Assembly: GCA_021604005.1 (NCBI GenBank)
Contig: BQIV01000020.1
Span: forward strand, 20,299-84,298
Length of the DNA: 64,000 nucleotides
Source: Nitrospirales bacterium
GTDB lineage: Bacteria; Nitrospirota; Nitrospiria; Nitrospirales; UBA8639
Reading direction: 5' to 3'
Under the pieces are notes generated by a model. The model was not told the DNA's origin. It saw nothing but the letters and a program-made list of their open reading frames with translations, and did not search any database. Shown here one piece after another: positions 46,042 to 55,591 of the stretch (position 1 is the first letter of the stretch; each line of letters opens with the position of its first letter). A program made the position numbers and the translations under genes.

Positions 46042-47193
46042 ATGTCGGCAACCATCTACCCATCGTACGATACCCAGTCACCCCCAACACTTATGCATAT
46101 TGAACAAGGCACCTGCTTTGCGATTTTCGCCTATGATATCGGAACAGCTATTGATTTAGATCAAGCCGACCAGCGTATCACAGCCACCAAAAAGCGTGAC
46201 CGGCTCAAGCGAAAACGTCCCACTCCACGGTATTTCGATTACCGACCGCCACCGCTTCGCATCAGCCAAGAGGCGGAATCTTTGGAAATTGGAGAGAAAC
46301 GCACACGACCTTCGGTCGATGTCGTCTTGTATGACTTTGGTGCCGTTTCCGTTATCTACGCGATTCCTCTCCAAGGTCCATTTGACGCGTTGCTCCCACT
46401 CAGTGAAGCGCTCTATGAAAATGAGCGGCTGCTCGAGGAGTCCCGGCAACGAGTCAATCTTCTCGTTAAGACCATTGCGACCGCCGTTGAAAAGCCCAAT
46501 ATTGCCTCCTTTGTCGAAGATTACTTGATTTTTCACATCGAGGCGACCGAGCCGACTTTTACTGCAACCAACATCGTCGCGACATGGAGTCCAGAGATCG
46601 CTCAAATTCTTCGCTGCGAACGCGAGCCATTGTCTGACGAAGAAGTACATGACTCAACCTCATACCACATTGCGTTTGGGAAGCATGATATTTCCTTCAT
46701 TGATTGGAATGGCGCCTTGATCTATGGAGAAGAGATGGAAGATGTCTGTGCCGTGCTCGAATTCGCCAATGTCGAACTCCTTGAACGACGGTATCTTGAC
46801 GACCAATTGGATACGGCATTGGATCAAGCCTATGAATCGCTCACCAAATATCAATGGCAACATTTTCGCTGGCCAGGCTCCTTTCATACCGATCTACGTG
46901 GAATCGGGCAGCTACAAGTTGATAGTGCCATCCTGTTTGAACGTGTCACCAATGCGCTAAAATTACTTGGGGATCAATACCTGGCTCGCGTCTATCGTCT
47001 CACCTCTCAACGGTTCCATTTACAGGGATGGGATGCCGGCATTCATCGAAAACTCGAAACCATTGCCAGTGTGTATGAAAAACTGGCGGATCAGACTGGA
47101 AACCGCCGCATGGAGGTCTTGGAATGGATCATTATTATTCTGATCGCCGTGTCGATCATCCTTCCATTCATTCCTGGATTTCCAGGGTATTAA
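46042..47193 (+). CDS. RMD1/DUF155 family protein
   Basis: 383-residue protein of the RMD1 (DUF155) family, known from yeast Rmd1/Sif2-type proteins and found in many bacteria. Residues about 95-265 carry the domain (VDVVLYDFGAVSVIYAIPLQ, FVEDYLIFHIEA, SQILRCEREPLS-like text, DISFIDWNGALIYG). A long helical region (about 255-350: LLERRYLDDQLDTALDQAY, LTSQRFHLQGWDAGIHRKLE) leads to a single C-terminal membrane anchor (WIIIILIAVSIILPFIPGF). It is thus a tail-anchored inner-membrane protein; biochemical role unknown. Confidence 0.87.
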   Translation: MSATIYPSYDTQSPPTLMHIEQGTCFAIFAYDIGTAIDLDQADQRITATKKRDRLKRKRPTPRYFDYRPPPLRISQEAESLEIGEKRTRPSVDVVLYDFGAVSVIYAIPLQGPFDALLPLSEALYENERLLEESRQRVNLLVKTIATAVEKPNIASFVEDYLIFHIEATEPTFTATNIVATWSPEIAQILRCEREPLSDEEVHDSTSYHIAFGKHDISFIDWNGALIYGEEMEDVCAVLEFANVELLERRYLDDQLDTALDQAYESLTKYQWQHFRWPGSFHTDLRGIGQLQVDSAILFERVTNALKLLGDQYLARVYRLTSQRFHLQGWDAGIHRKLETIASVYEKLADQTGNRRMEVLEWIIIILIAVSIILPFIPGFPGY

Positions 47194-47195
47194 TG

Positions 47196-47290
47196 TTCGT
47201 CGCTCGTGCCTGCGCGCTGAAGCGCTTTGGCGCGCAAGCGTGAATCGTCATTCGTGAACCGTCGCTCGTAAATCGTCGTTCGTATTTCGC
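47196..47290 (+). repeat. Dispersed GC-rich palindromic repeat, copy A, with trailing GTCATTCG-type repeats
   Basis: TTCGTCGCTCGTGCCTGCGC then a hairpin (TGCGCGC at 47211-47217 with GCGCGCA at 47230-47236), followed by AAGCGTGAATCGTCATTCG and further degenerate TGAATCGTC / CGTTCGT units. Reverse-complement match to 37362-37415. Confidence 0.75.
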
Positions 47291-47376
47291 CTTATGAGAA
47301 AAGGGAGGAGTGCGAGAGTAAACGCATTTCTTATTCAGAGAGTTGGAATGCAACAACACTTTCATGAATTCTAGCC

Positions 47377-48783
47377 ATGCGTGATTGGATTGCTCTTTTC
47401 ATTAGTTTCGCATCTGGAGGTTGTCTTGCGTGGCTCATCGCGAACGCACGAGCTAAAGCATCGTTAGCCTCCGCTCTCAGCGACAAAGATCAGCAACAGG
47501 CCGCCTCTGAGGTCCGAATAGAGGACCTTCGCGAACAGCTGCACGCAATTCAGACGGAATGCAACCTGACGCGAAAACAATTGAGGGAAAGTGAAGCCGC
47601 CAAGATCTCGGCAGAAACAAAATATCAAGAGACCACTCACAATCTTCACACACAACAGCAGTTACTCGAGGAGGCAAAGACGACGTTATCCGATACTTTT
47701 CGATCGTTAGCAGCCGACGCACTCGCCGGCAATAACACCGGATTCCTGACATTAGCTGAAGAAAAGTTTAAGGCGCTTCGAGACGAAAGCTCGAGTGATC
47801 TTGAACAGAAAAAAATGTCGATCGACGCACTAGTTCAACCTCTCACCCAACTTCTCGCCACATATCAACAGGAAACCAAAGAACTTGAGCATAAGCGGCT
47901 TCGGGAACTGAGTACCGTCGGCGAACAATTACGACAGGTTGCGCTCTCACAATCAACGCTACAAGCTGAAACAGCCAAGCTCGTCAACGCCCTCCGTTCT
48001 CCACAGATCCGTGGGCGTTGGGGCGAGATTGCCCTTCGCAAAACAGCAGAACTGGCCGGCATGTCTGCACACTGCGATTTTGTTGAACAAAAATACGTCG
48101 CAACCGCCACCGGGCATCTTCGCCCTGACATGATCGTCAAATTGCCGGCACAACGCGAGGTGGTGATCGATTCCAAGGTGCCATTTAGCGCATTTCTTGA
48201 ATCACTAGAAGCCACGAACGACGACGAACGTAACCGTGCGCTTTTGCGCCATGCGGCGCAAGTGAAACAGCATATCCATCAACTCTCTTCCAAAGAATAC
48301 TGGGACCAGTTTCAGGCCTCTCCAGAGTTCGTCGTCCTGTTCATCCCCAACGATTCATTTCTTGCTGCGGCAGCCGAACGGGACCCCTCACTCATTGAAT
48401 CCGCCATCAGTAAAAATATTGTTATCGCGACGCCAACGACGTTTATCGCATTACTCAAAGCCATCGCCTACGGGTGGAAGCAAGAACAAATCACGGAAGA
48501 TGCCGAACGCATTAGCACTTTGGGGCAGGAGCTTTCGGAACGCTTGGGCATCTTAGTAGATCATTTCATGAGAGTTGGTGGGTCCCTAGGCAAGGCGGTC
48601 GAAGCCTACAATGCGTCCGTGGCATCTCTGGAAAGCCGTGTGCTGCCTTCGGCACGAAAGTTTCAACAGCTGGGAGCCGGTAGCAAAAGAGACATTGATG
48701 ATCTCCGCCCCATCGATCATAGCCCCCGCACCTTGACATCGACACAACACGAGGCAGAGGTTCCAGACCGATACACACCGTAA
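47377..48783 (+). CDS. rmuC: DNA recombination protein RmuC
   Basis: 468-residue RmuC. An N-terminal hydrophobic segment (WIALFISFASGGCLAWLIAN) and a long coiled coil (about 30-210) precede the nuclease-like core: SPQIRGRWGEIALRKTAELA, AGMSAHCDFVEQ, RPDMIVKLPAQREVVIDSKV, LVDHFMRVGGSLGKAVEAYN. E.coli RmuC limits inversions at short inverted repeats. Length and motifs are normal. It stands alone between an RMD1 gene and an alcohol dehydrogenase gene. Confidence 0.94.
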   Translation: MRDWIALFISFASGGCLAWLIANARAKASLASALSDKDQQQAASEVRIEDLREQLHAIQTECNLTRKQLRESEAAKISAETKYQETTHNLHTQQQLLEEAKTTLSDTFRSLAADALAGNNTGFLTLAEEKFKALRDESSSDLEQKKMSIDALVQPLTQLLATYQQETKELEHKRLRELSTVGEQLRQVALSQSTLQAETAKLVNALRSPQIRGRWGEIALRKTAELAGMSAHCDFVEQKYVATATGHLRPDMIVKLPAQREVVIDSKVPFSAFLESLEATNDDERNRALLRHAAQVKQHIHQLSSKEYWDQFQASPEFVVLFIPNDSFLAAAAERDPSLIESAISKNIVIATPTTFIALLKAIAYGWKQEQITEDAERISTLGQELSERLGILVDHFMRVGGSLGKAVEAYNASVASLESRVLPSARKFQQLGAGSKRDIDDLRPIDHSPRTLTSTQHEAEVPDRYTP

Positions 48784-48854
48784 CTGTTTCACTTCTATGA
48801 AGAGAGGATTGTGACGCGTCCTTCTTGTCTTACAAGGATCCCTCTTGTATTGAT

Positions 48855-48890
48855 ACGGAATACGAGATACGCTTCACGAGATACGAAACT
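48855..48890. repeat. Short GAGATACG/TTCACG repeats
   Basis: ACGGAATACGAGATACGCTT CACGAGATACGAAACTG: GAGATACG occurs twice, with TTCACG between. The same words flank copy B at 37362 (ACGAGATACGATTC). It lies just upstream of the dehydrogenase start. Confidence 0.6.
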
Positions 48891-48892
48891 GT

Positions 48893-49894
48893 ATGAAAGC
48901 GATGCTCCTCAAACAAGAAGGTGATGTTTCCAACGCACCTCTTTGTCTCACGGAACTTCCTGACCCTCACCCTGGCCCAGGGGAAGTTCGAGTCAAAGTC
49001 CAGGTATGTGGCGTGTGCCGGACCGATCTTCATATCGTTGAAGGTGAGCTACCACGTTCAACTCGCCCCATCATCCCCGGACATGAGACGATTGGCATTG
49101 TCGATCGAATTGGTCCACAGGTTCACCACCTGAAAGAGGGAGACCGAGTCGGCATTGCCTGGCTTCAACGTACCTGCGGTCAATGTGAATTCTGCCAGAG
49201 CGGGCGGGAAAATCTCTGCGCACAGGCTCTGTTCACAGGCTATCACGTCCATGGCGGCTACGCGGAATATGCGTTGGTTTCGGAAAAATTTGCATACCCC
49301 ATCCCTCCTACGTTTAGCAATGAAGAAGCCGCACCATTATTGTGTGCGGGCATTATTGGCTACCGTGCCCTACGACGTACTCACATTAAGCCAGGACAGC
49401 GTCTTGGACTGTACGGATTTGGAGCATCCGCACACATTACGATTCAAATTGCTCAACATTGGGGATGTGCAGTCTACGTGTGTTCGCTTCGAGAAGAGCA
49501 TCGCGCTCTTGCTCGTCAGCTCGGAGCCGTTTGGGTAGGCGGGGCCGCAGAAGGTCCTCCAGAGACCCTACACGGAGCGATTCTTTTTGCACCTGCTGGA
49601 GAACTTGTCCCGCCAGCTCTTCGTGCGCTTGAAAAAGGTGGCACGCTTGCGCTAGCCGGTATTCATATGAGTGCCATTCCGCGACTCGATTATGCACGTG
49701 AGCTGTTTCACGAACGTACGCTTCAAAGCGTCACAGCTAACACCAAGCAAGACGGGTTAGACCTTTTTCACGAAGCTTCAGCTATTCCCATTCGAACCCA
49801 TACCCAAGCCTTTTCCTTAGAAGCAGCGAACATGGCCCTGCAACAACTGAAAGCTGGAACAATTCATGGTGCGGGAGTCTTGACGCTGGCCTAA
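48893..49894 (+). CDS. Zinc-dependent alcohol dehydrogenase family protein
   Basis: 333-residue medium-chain dehydrogenase. Catalytic zinc ligands are Cys in VCGVCRTDLHIVEGEL, His-Glu in PGHETIG, and the structural zinc loop has CGQCEFCQSGRENLC. The nucleotide fold shows LGLYGFGASAHITIQIA, where the usual GxGxxG is GFGAS. C-terminal SLEAANMALQQLKAGTIHGA is typical of the AdhP/YjgB-like branch. It oxidises or reduces alcohols/aldehydes with NAD(P); substrate unknown. Confidence 0.92.
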   Translation: MKAMLLKQEGDVSNAPLCLTELPDPHPGPGEVRVKVQVCGVCRTDLHIVEGELPRSTRPIIPGHETIGIVDRIGPQVHHLKEGDRVGIAWLQRTCGQCEFCQSGRENLCAQALFTGYHVHGGYAEYALVSEKFAYPIPPTFSNEEAAPLLCAGIIGYRALRRTHIKPGQRLGLYGFGASAHITIQIAQHWGCAVYVCSLREEHRALARQLGAVWVGGAAEGPPETLHGAILFAPAGELVPPALRALEKGGTLALAGIHMSAIPRLDYARELFHERTLQSVTANTKQDGLDLFHEASAIPIRTHTQAFSLEAANMALQQLKAGTIHGAGVLTLA

Positions 49895-49998
49895 GGCAGC
49901 GTTATCTTTTCAGCAGCCGATTATCAATGGCACAACATAGAAGCATGGCTCAATTGTGATACAGAATGACCACATCATGAAGGATGGAGGGGAATCAA

Positions 49999-50550
49999 AT
50001 GGGTGATCCACAGTATCAATGTTTCTCAACACCGTTAATCCGCAATCGATCCAACCTCACAATTAGGCAACATGACATTCGTTGGATATTGGCGGTCAAC
50101 TTTTTGAGTTTCATGATACTGTTTTCGTACACGTATGCACGTGCCGATGATTCCACAATGGCGGTGACCGAATCGACATTACGTGTGCCCTACACCGGTG
50201 CCCCAAGCGGCTCGCTTTCATTCCCTCTCTATAAAGGCCAAAATTTTTCCTATTTCAGCGCTGGCGTTGGATTGGAAGAACGCACACTCACCTACCCGTC
50301 GTATTCCCTCAAGTTAATTCTCGTGCAGGACGGAGGTGCATATTTATCAAACGTCGCAATGACGGTTCATCAGCTGGATGGACCGGTGTCCTTTGATATC
50401 CCAGCGGCTCACGTCGAAGGCCCCTGGGTCTTCATTAATATTCCCACCGGTACGTATGTATTGAAAGCCATGAATTCTCAACAGCAACTTCTTGAAAAAC
50501 AAATTGACGTTGTTGATGATAAACAGAAGGTTCTCTACCTACGCTGGTAA
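49999..50550 (+). CDS. Secreted protein of unknown family
   Basis: 183 residues from the ATG at 49999, which has GGAGGGG seven bases upstream; the ATG at 49984 lies inside that site. A hydrophobic segment (WILAVNFLSFMILFSYTYAR) is a signal peptide or anchor about 30 residues in. The mature part is beta-rich: FPLYKGQNFSYFSAGVGLEE, YPSYSLKLILVQDGGAYLSN, and IPTGTYVLKAMNSQQQLL, the latter like a carboxypeptidase-regulatory or transthyretin-like fold. No function can be given. A strong hairpin follows about 100 bases after the stop. Confidence 0.7.
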   Translation: MGDPQYQCFSTPLIRNRSNLTIRQHDIRWILAVNFLSFMILFSYTYARADDSTMAVTESTLRVPYTGAPSGSLSFPLYKGQNFSYFSAGVGLEERTLTYPSYSLKLILVQDGGAYLSNVAMTVHQLDGPVSFDIPAAHVEGPWVFINIPTGTYVLKAMNSQQQLLEKQIDVVDDKQKVLYLRW

Positions 50551-50650
50551 GCCTTACGTATACAAACATAGGCTTTCCAATGTGTGGCTGCCCAATGTCG
50601 TCCTCAAACCTTCCCTGTAATATTGCTCAACACGGTGAAGTCTTTAAGAC

Positions 50651-50674
50651 CGAGGGGCATGCAGATGCCCCTCG
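50651..50674. terminator. Strong hairpin downstream of secreted protein gene
   Basis: CGAGGGGCAT (50651-50660) pairs perfectly with ATGCCCCTCG (50665-50674), loop GCAG. An outer arm GTGAAG (about 50635-50640) pairs with CTTCAC (50677-50682). No T run follows; terminator by position. Confidence 0.6.
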
Positions 50675-50857
50675 CCTTCACCGCCTAGTCTGTTCAAGCA
50701 TTTTGCTTCTCTGATAGACGACCACCCACTCCCTACCCACGTGTACGCAACGCCTCTTGCCTCAGCCGCTCATTCATTAGAATGTTTTAATGTGGCTCTA
50801 ATCAAAGACTTAGGTCTCATTGATACGATGCACCCATACGTTAAGGAGGCAATCATC

Positions 50858-51133
50858 ATGATCAATGATACCAACAGAACCAATGTAAGCCAGTATTCGT
50901 GTTCCCGATGTCAAGGACTAATGGCTCCAGAATCCTGCTTTAATTTGCACTACGATGCGGGAGAGATGGAGATTTTAACCTGGCGTTGTCTGCAATGTGG
51001 AGAATTAATCGATCCTATCATTCTCCGGAATCGCACAAACCCTCTTCCCAATGCGGGAAGAAGAAAACCACGTCCGTCACTGCCCAATGTCCAACGGACG
51101 TCAAGAACCGCGACGCTCACATCTCGCAGGTAA
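50858..51133 (+). CDS. Small zinc-ribbon-like protein
   Basis: 91-residue protein. AAGGAGG eight bases before the ATG at 50858 fixes the start; the longer upstream frame is not needed. Two CxxC pairs, YSCSRCQGLM and WRCLQCGELID, spaced by about 30 residues, form a probable zinc ribbon. The C-terminus is basic (NAGRRKPRPSLPNVQRTSRT). It may bind nucleic acid or act as a small regulator; no family is recognised with certainty. Confidence 0.75.
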   Translation: MINDTNRTNVSQYSCSRCQGLMAPESCFNLHYDAGEMEILTWRCLQCGELIDPIILRNRTNPLPNAGRRKPRPSLPNVQRTSRTATLTSRR

Positions 51134-51277
51134 GCTCTACATGTTGGCACATGAATATCGCACTAGCCCTATACATAACTTCACCTAGTTGAGAGTTGGT
51201 GTCGCGCGGAGTTTGTGAGAAGTTCCTATTTAGCACATATTGGGATTCGCTAGAGGGCACCTCTAGTCATAACAACC

Positions 51278-51694
51278 ATGGATGATACAATAATACATCG
51301 CATTCTCGTTGTTGACGATAATGCCGACATTCGATGGATATTATCCGATTTACTGACAGTGCATGGATTCCATTGCGAACAAGCCCACGATGGGATAACC
51401 GCGCTCTCGACGGTGGTTCATGCCCGCTTTCATGTTATTTTGACTGATTATCAGATGCCGAACATGGACGGGATGGAATTGCTGCACAATCTGACGGCGT
51501 TGCCGAACACAGCGTCAATCCCGGTCATTATGATTACCGCATTCGGAGATGAAACTCTCGAAGTCGAAGCACGGCGAGCCGGGGCCTGCGCCGTGCTCCG
51601 GAAACCCATTGATTCACGTGAATTGCTGACAGTCATCACGCAAGCAATCGAACACACACAACCACCTTTCTCGAACCCATGTCAGTGCGGATAA
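51278..51694 (+). CDS. Single-domain response regulator (CheY type)
   Basis: 138 residues, essentially one receiver domain: RILVVDDNADIRWILSDLLT with the acidic pair, phosphoacceptor Asp in VILTDYQMPNMDG, conserved Thr in VIMITAFGD and Lys in AVLRKPID. No output domain. It has no kinase beside it, so it may serve one of the hybrid kinases or another system. Confidence 0.93.
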   Translation: MDDTIIHRILVVDDNADIRWILSDLLTVHGFHCEQAHDGITALSTVVHARFHVILTDYQMPNMDGMELLHNLTALPNTASIPVIMITAFGDETLEVEARRAGACAVLRKPIDSRELLTVITQAIEHTQPPFSNPCQCG

Positions 51695-52124
51695 CATGGA
51701 AAAGGAGAGCCGGAATTGCTTCCCTGAGTTATTTCGGGATACCATCCCACCACATTGGTTACCCACGACCATAGACTCAGGCAAGCTTTTCCGCCTCTCC
51801 CGTCTTAGGACTGGGGTAGGCGTACACGCAACGACCCAACCAGCACATATCACGTCCTCCGCACAAGATGTTCCTCATGTGCTTTTCCTTTCTCACAGCA
51901 TGTGTCATAGTCGTTCAGCCTTGAACCGCATGTACAGCCACAACAATGACCGATAGCCGACTCAACGTCCATCTCTGGACGCGTACAATACCGCAAACTC
52001 TTGAACGACAATAATGGGTATGTAATAAAGAAGCGCGTTCCAGAACGTTGTGCGCATGAGACACCGACCTATGGGCACAACCGCGCCACAGTTCTACCAC
52101 AAAAATTCACTAGAACAACCCAGG
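51695..52124. other. Intergenic region, 430 bases
   Basis: Between convergent genes. Frames on both strands are short and not protein-like. No repeat or terminator of note. Confidence 0.45.
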
Positions 52125-52523
52125 CTAATTTTGTTCAGGAGCAGAAGAATTGGGGTCAACGGGATTAAAATTCTGTAAACGGTCAACGAGAGGTTGAGCT
52201 TCGGGAGTTGACGTTCTGGTTGGTTCGCTGGGAGGATGATCCCACGCAATATGTGTAATATGATGTTCTTCAAACGTTCGGCGAATGACGATGACCATGG
52301 CATCAAGGGTCACCTCATCGCTTTCACGAAGATCAAGACGGCGGTCTTCATTCTTCTCGGGAGGCGGCGTCTCATGAAGTAAGGCCCAACAGCGGTTAAA
52401 CACAGTTTTTCGAACCGGGACTGGGATGGTCAGCATCTCTAAGTCAGACGTCGACAACGCTAACACCATGAGCACAAATTGCAAATCGGGCAATCCCGGA
52501 TTGTGAACATCGAGCGTTTGCAT
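52125..52523 (-). CDS. Hypothetical protein
   Basis: 132-residue protein of unknown family. It is a soluble, acidic sequence: QTLDVHNPGLPDLQFVLMVL, ALSTSDLEMLTIPVPVRKTV, then a charged region (TPPPEKNEDRRLDLRESDEV) and a Pro/Ser/Thr-rich tail. The helical central part and even codon use suggest a real gene. It is divergent from the metallophosphoesterase gene with 60 bases between them. Confidence 0.6.
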   Translation of the reverse strand: MQTLDVHNPGLPDLQFVLMVLALSTSDLEMLTIPVPVRKTVFNRCWALLHETPPPEKNEDRRLDLRESDEVTLDAMVIVIRRTFEEHHITHIAWDHPPSEPTRTSTPEAQPLVDRLQNFNPVDPNSSAPEQN

Positions 52524-52583
52524 CGGACTATGTTATCGTTCGGCACCTGGTGTTGACAAGAGCCGTACACACAAAATCGCAAT

Positions 52584-53537
52584 ATGGAAACCAACGAGCT
52601 TTCGCACATATTCGAGCGCATCGGGTCACACCATGCAAGCCGGCGGCTGGAACTCCAAACCATTCATTCAGCCATTCGTTCCGGCCCGACCGGACTCCAT
52701 ATCAGTTTTGAAAATCTTGATCGTGTGGGACCTCTGCTCAAAGCCCTCCTCAAGATCAGCGGCCTATGGAACAGGGCCGTACGAAATTCACTCAATTATG
52801 AAATCGTTGAACATCCCGTCCGCCTCCAGAACCTCCCGCCAACATTTCAAGGGTTCCGTATCCTGCACCTGTCGGACCTTCATCTGGAAGGGATTGCAGA
52901 TGGAGGCACGGCACTCCACCGGGTGATCAGCCAGATTGACTACGATCTGTGCGTGATCACCGGTGATTTTCGACTCCTGACCTACGGGGACTACCAACAC
53001 ACGCTGACCTGTCTCGCTCCGCTTGTGAAACATATCCAATGCACCCACGGTATTATCGGAATTCTCGGCAACCATGACTTTCTCGAAATGGTACCAGGCA
53101 TAGAAACGCTCGGGATCCGCATGTTGCTCAACGAAGCTGTACCCATTCAACGCGGAGCCGAAACAATTTGGATTGCCGGGGTGGATGACGCCCATTGGTA
53201 TGAAGTTGCCGACCTCACAAAAGCCCTGCAAGCCGTCCCGAAGCAAGACCCGATTGCTCGAATACTCTTAGCACATTCACCGGAAATTATTGAGGAGGCA
53301 GCCTTAGCCGATATTGACTTATACCTCTGCGGGCATTCACATGGAGGACAAATCTGCATGCCTGGCGGAACGCCGATCATCGTCAACAGTCGATGTGGGC
53401 GAGAATATGCGGCTGGATCGTGGAGACACCATCACATGCAAGGGTACACCACCCGAGGGGTCGGAACCTCATTACTCCCCGTTCGTTTATCGTGTCGGCC
53501 AGAGATTGTCGTTCACCACCTGTTTGCCACGACATGA
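52584..53537 (+). CDS. Metallophosphoesterase (calcineurin-like)
   Basis: 317-residue phosphoesterase. Metal-binding motifs in order: HLSDLHLEG (D-x-H), VITGDFRLL (G-D), ILGNHDFLE (G-N-H-D), LLAHSPEII (H), and LCGHSHGGQICMPGG (G-H-x-H). The fold is that of the YkuE-like branch that acts on UDP-diacylglucosamine-type or other phosphoesters. It has no signal peptide; about 85 N-terminal residues precede the domain and could associate with the membrane. Converges with the TIGR03545 gene with 26 bases between. Confidence 0.92.
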   Translation: METNELSHIFERIGSHHASRRLELQTIHSAIRSGPTGLHISFENLDRVGPLLKALLKISGLWNRAVRNSLNYEIVEHPVRLQNLPPTFQGFRILHLSDLHLEGIADGGTALHRVISQIDYDLCVITGDFRLLTYGDYQHTLTCLAPLVKHIQCTHGIIGILGNHDFLEMVPGIETLGIRMLLNEAVPIQRGAETIWIAGVDDAHWYEVADLTKALQAVPKQDPIARILLAHSPEIIEEAALADIDLYLCGHSHGGQICMPGGTPIIVNSRCGREYAAGSWRHHHMQGYTTRGVGTSLLPVRLSCRPEIVVHHLFATT

Positions 53538-53563
53538 ACGAGTCAGCAGACTGCCCGACATCC

Positions 53564-55291
53564 TTAAAATGGCAATTTTAATCCTTGAGGCAGGATTGAC
53601 TTGGACTTGCCTTTCGTAAATAAGCCTTGCAACAACGTGTTATGTTGCGCAAGTCGATCGGTTAAGTCACGGCCAATGGCCCCCAAACTTCCCAGTCTTT
53701 TTTGTAAACCCTGGATAGGTTCTTTCGTCTTCGCCCGAATGGCCACTTGAAGGTCTTGCTGGAAGCGAGCAGCGACCTCATTGACCATTTTCCCTGCCGC
53801 ACGCTGAACTATTTCATCCAAATCAGATTCGAGCGCCACATCATAGTGCTCAACCGTTCCAGTCACATTCGCCTTGACGGATAACTGCGAAACATCTGAA
53901 ATGGCCTTGCGTAATGACTGCGTCAATGGGCGAGTGTCCTGCTGAGAACCTGCTGAAATACGCAACCCTGTCAACTGCCCAGACCCTTTGGCCGTCAATG
54001 CCTGCCCTTTAAGCGAAGCCGTGATCGCAATATCGGCAGCCCCCTCGTTCAACGAAACAGGGAACTGCGCATCCTTCGATAAGACGATATCTTGAAGGTG
54101 AAAGTTCTTTGCGGCTAATTGCATCTGATCCAAGGCTTGATCCGGCTGACGGTGATCAAGCGTCCCTTCCAGCATGAGAGACTGCACGCCTTTCATGTTT
54201 TCCCCACTGAACGCAAACGTCAATGGCTGACCAAATATCGCCTGCTCAGGCGTGATATTGCGAACCGTGCCTGAAAGATCTCCGATATCAAGATTCAACG
54301 AGACGTTTGCCAGACGTATCAAAAAGGCCACGCCTGGTCCATCGGAAGACGCGGCGACCTCAGTTTCTGCTCCTCCACCTTGTTCAAGATACGGTTTTAA
54401 TCGTTCATACCAGGCTAGACCTTGTTGCACCCACGATCCAATATGACTCCCAAGCAGTGACTGACTGAGACTGGCAAGTCCTTGGGGGGACAGATTATAT
54501 TTTTTCTGAAGGTGGTGAATGTCACGTTGTGGTGCGGCTTTAATTTGCGCCAACCGCGTTTTCAACAGCGCGGTTTTCTCTTCAAATTCTTTTTTGGCAT
54601 CTTTCACTTGCCGAACATCCGTTTCGATTTCTTTTTTCAGGGATTGGACTTCTTCGACACCACTCAGCACGCCGCCTATTCCACCTTTCGCCGACTTCTT
54701 CACCTGCTTGACCCGTTGTTTGTATTTCTTCACCTGTTCTTTGCCTGGCAACTGCTTCAACCGCTCTTCCCAAATATCCCGTTCGTGCTGAATGTCGGCT
54801 TTCAGCGCTTCGATCAGTCTCACCGTTTCTAAATCTTCCTTTTCCAAAATCTCTTTAACATTGGGAATGTCGAGAGCCGGCAACGACAGCGCAAACGGAC
54901 CTTGCCCAGGCTCAGAGACTGGAGCATTCCGGATAGCACCCGATGCCGAGCGTTCGGTTCCGAACCGCACTCCCTCAACGGCCATTTCTTCGATAATCAC
55001 CTGACTCCAGAGCAATGGCAAGATATCCAACCCCATGGCCATCCGAGCGATATCCACGGCATTCGACATCGGCTTATCGGGATTCGTGACTTGCAGTCGT
55101 GTCAGTGTTAATCCAGATGGGAATAGGCTTAAATCAGCTTCGTCAAGTTCGACCTTGGCGCCGACAATCTCTGTCCCCTTCGTTTCAATAATGTTTTCAA
55201 CAAGCGTATCAACAATAAATACCCAGAAGACTACAAGCACAAGGATAAGTATGCCTACTAGTCCAAAACTCCATTTCACGAGTGTCTTCAT
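53564..55291 (-). CDS. TIGR03545-family AsmA-like envelope protein
   Basis: About 575 residues. The ATG at 55291 (MKTLVKWSFGLVGILILVLV) is preferred: GGGAG lies upstream and an anchor helix follows at once. The family text includes LVENIIETKGTEIVGAKVEL, SLFPSGLTLTRLQVTNPDKP, a coiled coil at about 185-270 (KKEIETDVRQVKDAKKEFEE) and GSHIGSWVQQGLAWYERLKP, all typical of TIGR03545. C-terminal beta segments resemble AsmA-like proteins, which are thought to transport lipids or affect outer-membrane assembly. Runs alone on the minus strand. Confidence 0.88.
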   Translation of the reverse strand: MKTLVKWSFGLVGILILVLVVFWVFIVDTLVENIIETKGTEIVGAKVELDEADLSLFPSGLTLTRLQVTNPDKPMSNAVDIARMAMGLDILPLLWSQVIIEEMAVEGVRFGTERSASGAIRNAPVSEPGQGPFALSLPALDIPNVKEILEKEDLETVRLIEALKADIQHERDIWEERLKQLPGKEQVKKYKQRVKQVKKSAKGGIGGVLSGVEEVQSLKKEIETDVRQVKDAKKEFEEKTALLKTRLAQIKAAPQRDIHHLQKKYNLSPQGLASLSQSLLGSHIGSWVQQGLAWYERLKPYLEQGGGAETEVAASSDGPGVAFLIRLANVSLNLDIGDLSGTVRNITPEQAIFGQPLTFAFSGENMKGVQSLMLEGTLDHRQPDQALDQMQLAAKNFHLQDIVLSKDAQFPVSLNEGAADIAITASLKGQALTAKGSGQLTGLRISAGSQQDTRPLTQSLRKAISDVSQLSVKANVTGTVEHYDVALESDLDEIVQRAAGKMVNEVAARFQQDLQVAIRAKTKEPIQGLQKRLGSLGAIGRDLTDRLAQHNTLLQGLFTKGKSKSILPQGLKLPF

Positions 55292-55591
55292 CCGTGTATA
55301 CTCCCAGAGTAAATCAATCCGTAACCGTTGACGCAACGACCATGACTCATCTCAGTATTCGACACAGCACCACATGACATCGATGGGTGCCAAAGAAGAG
55401 GTAAAGACTCGCGTACGCAACCGGCACAAGGCGTTTCTTTCACGACGTCGTTCCAGACCCACTCCATCAGGATACCTCTCAATTGCGTACCTGTCCAATG
55501 TCATGTATGTAGAGAGCAAGCATATAATGGGCAACACGATGGTCCATGCAGCAGGTTTGCACGAAGAGCGACCTGACAGTACAATAAGAGA

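Noticed and set aside
45933..46103. 56-codon frame MIENMTCAYASLSVEELIDN..
   Set aside because: Overlaps the start of the RMD1 gene in another frame, and no family or clear ribosome binding site was seen.
51250..51266. IS insertion site at CTAGAGGGCACCTCTAG
   Set aside because: Only ten bases match the IS end and no second end is found; may be a chance palindrome, so not listed as a mobile element.
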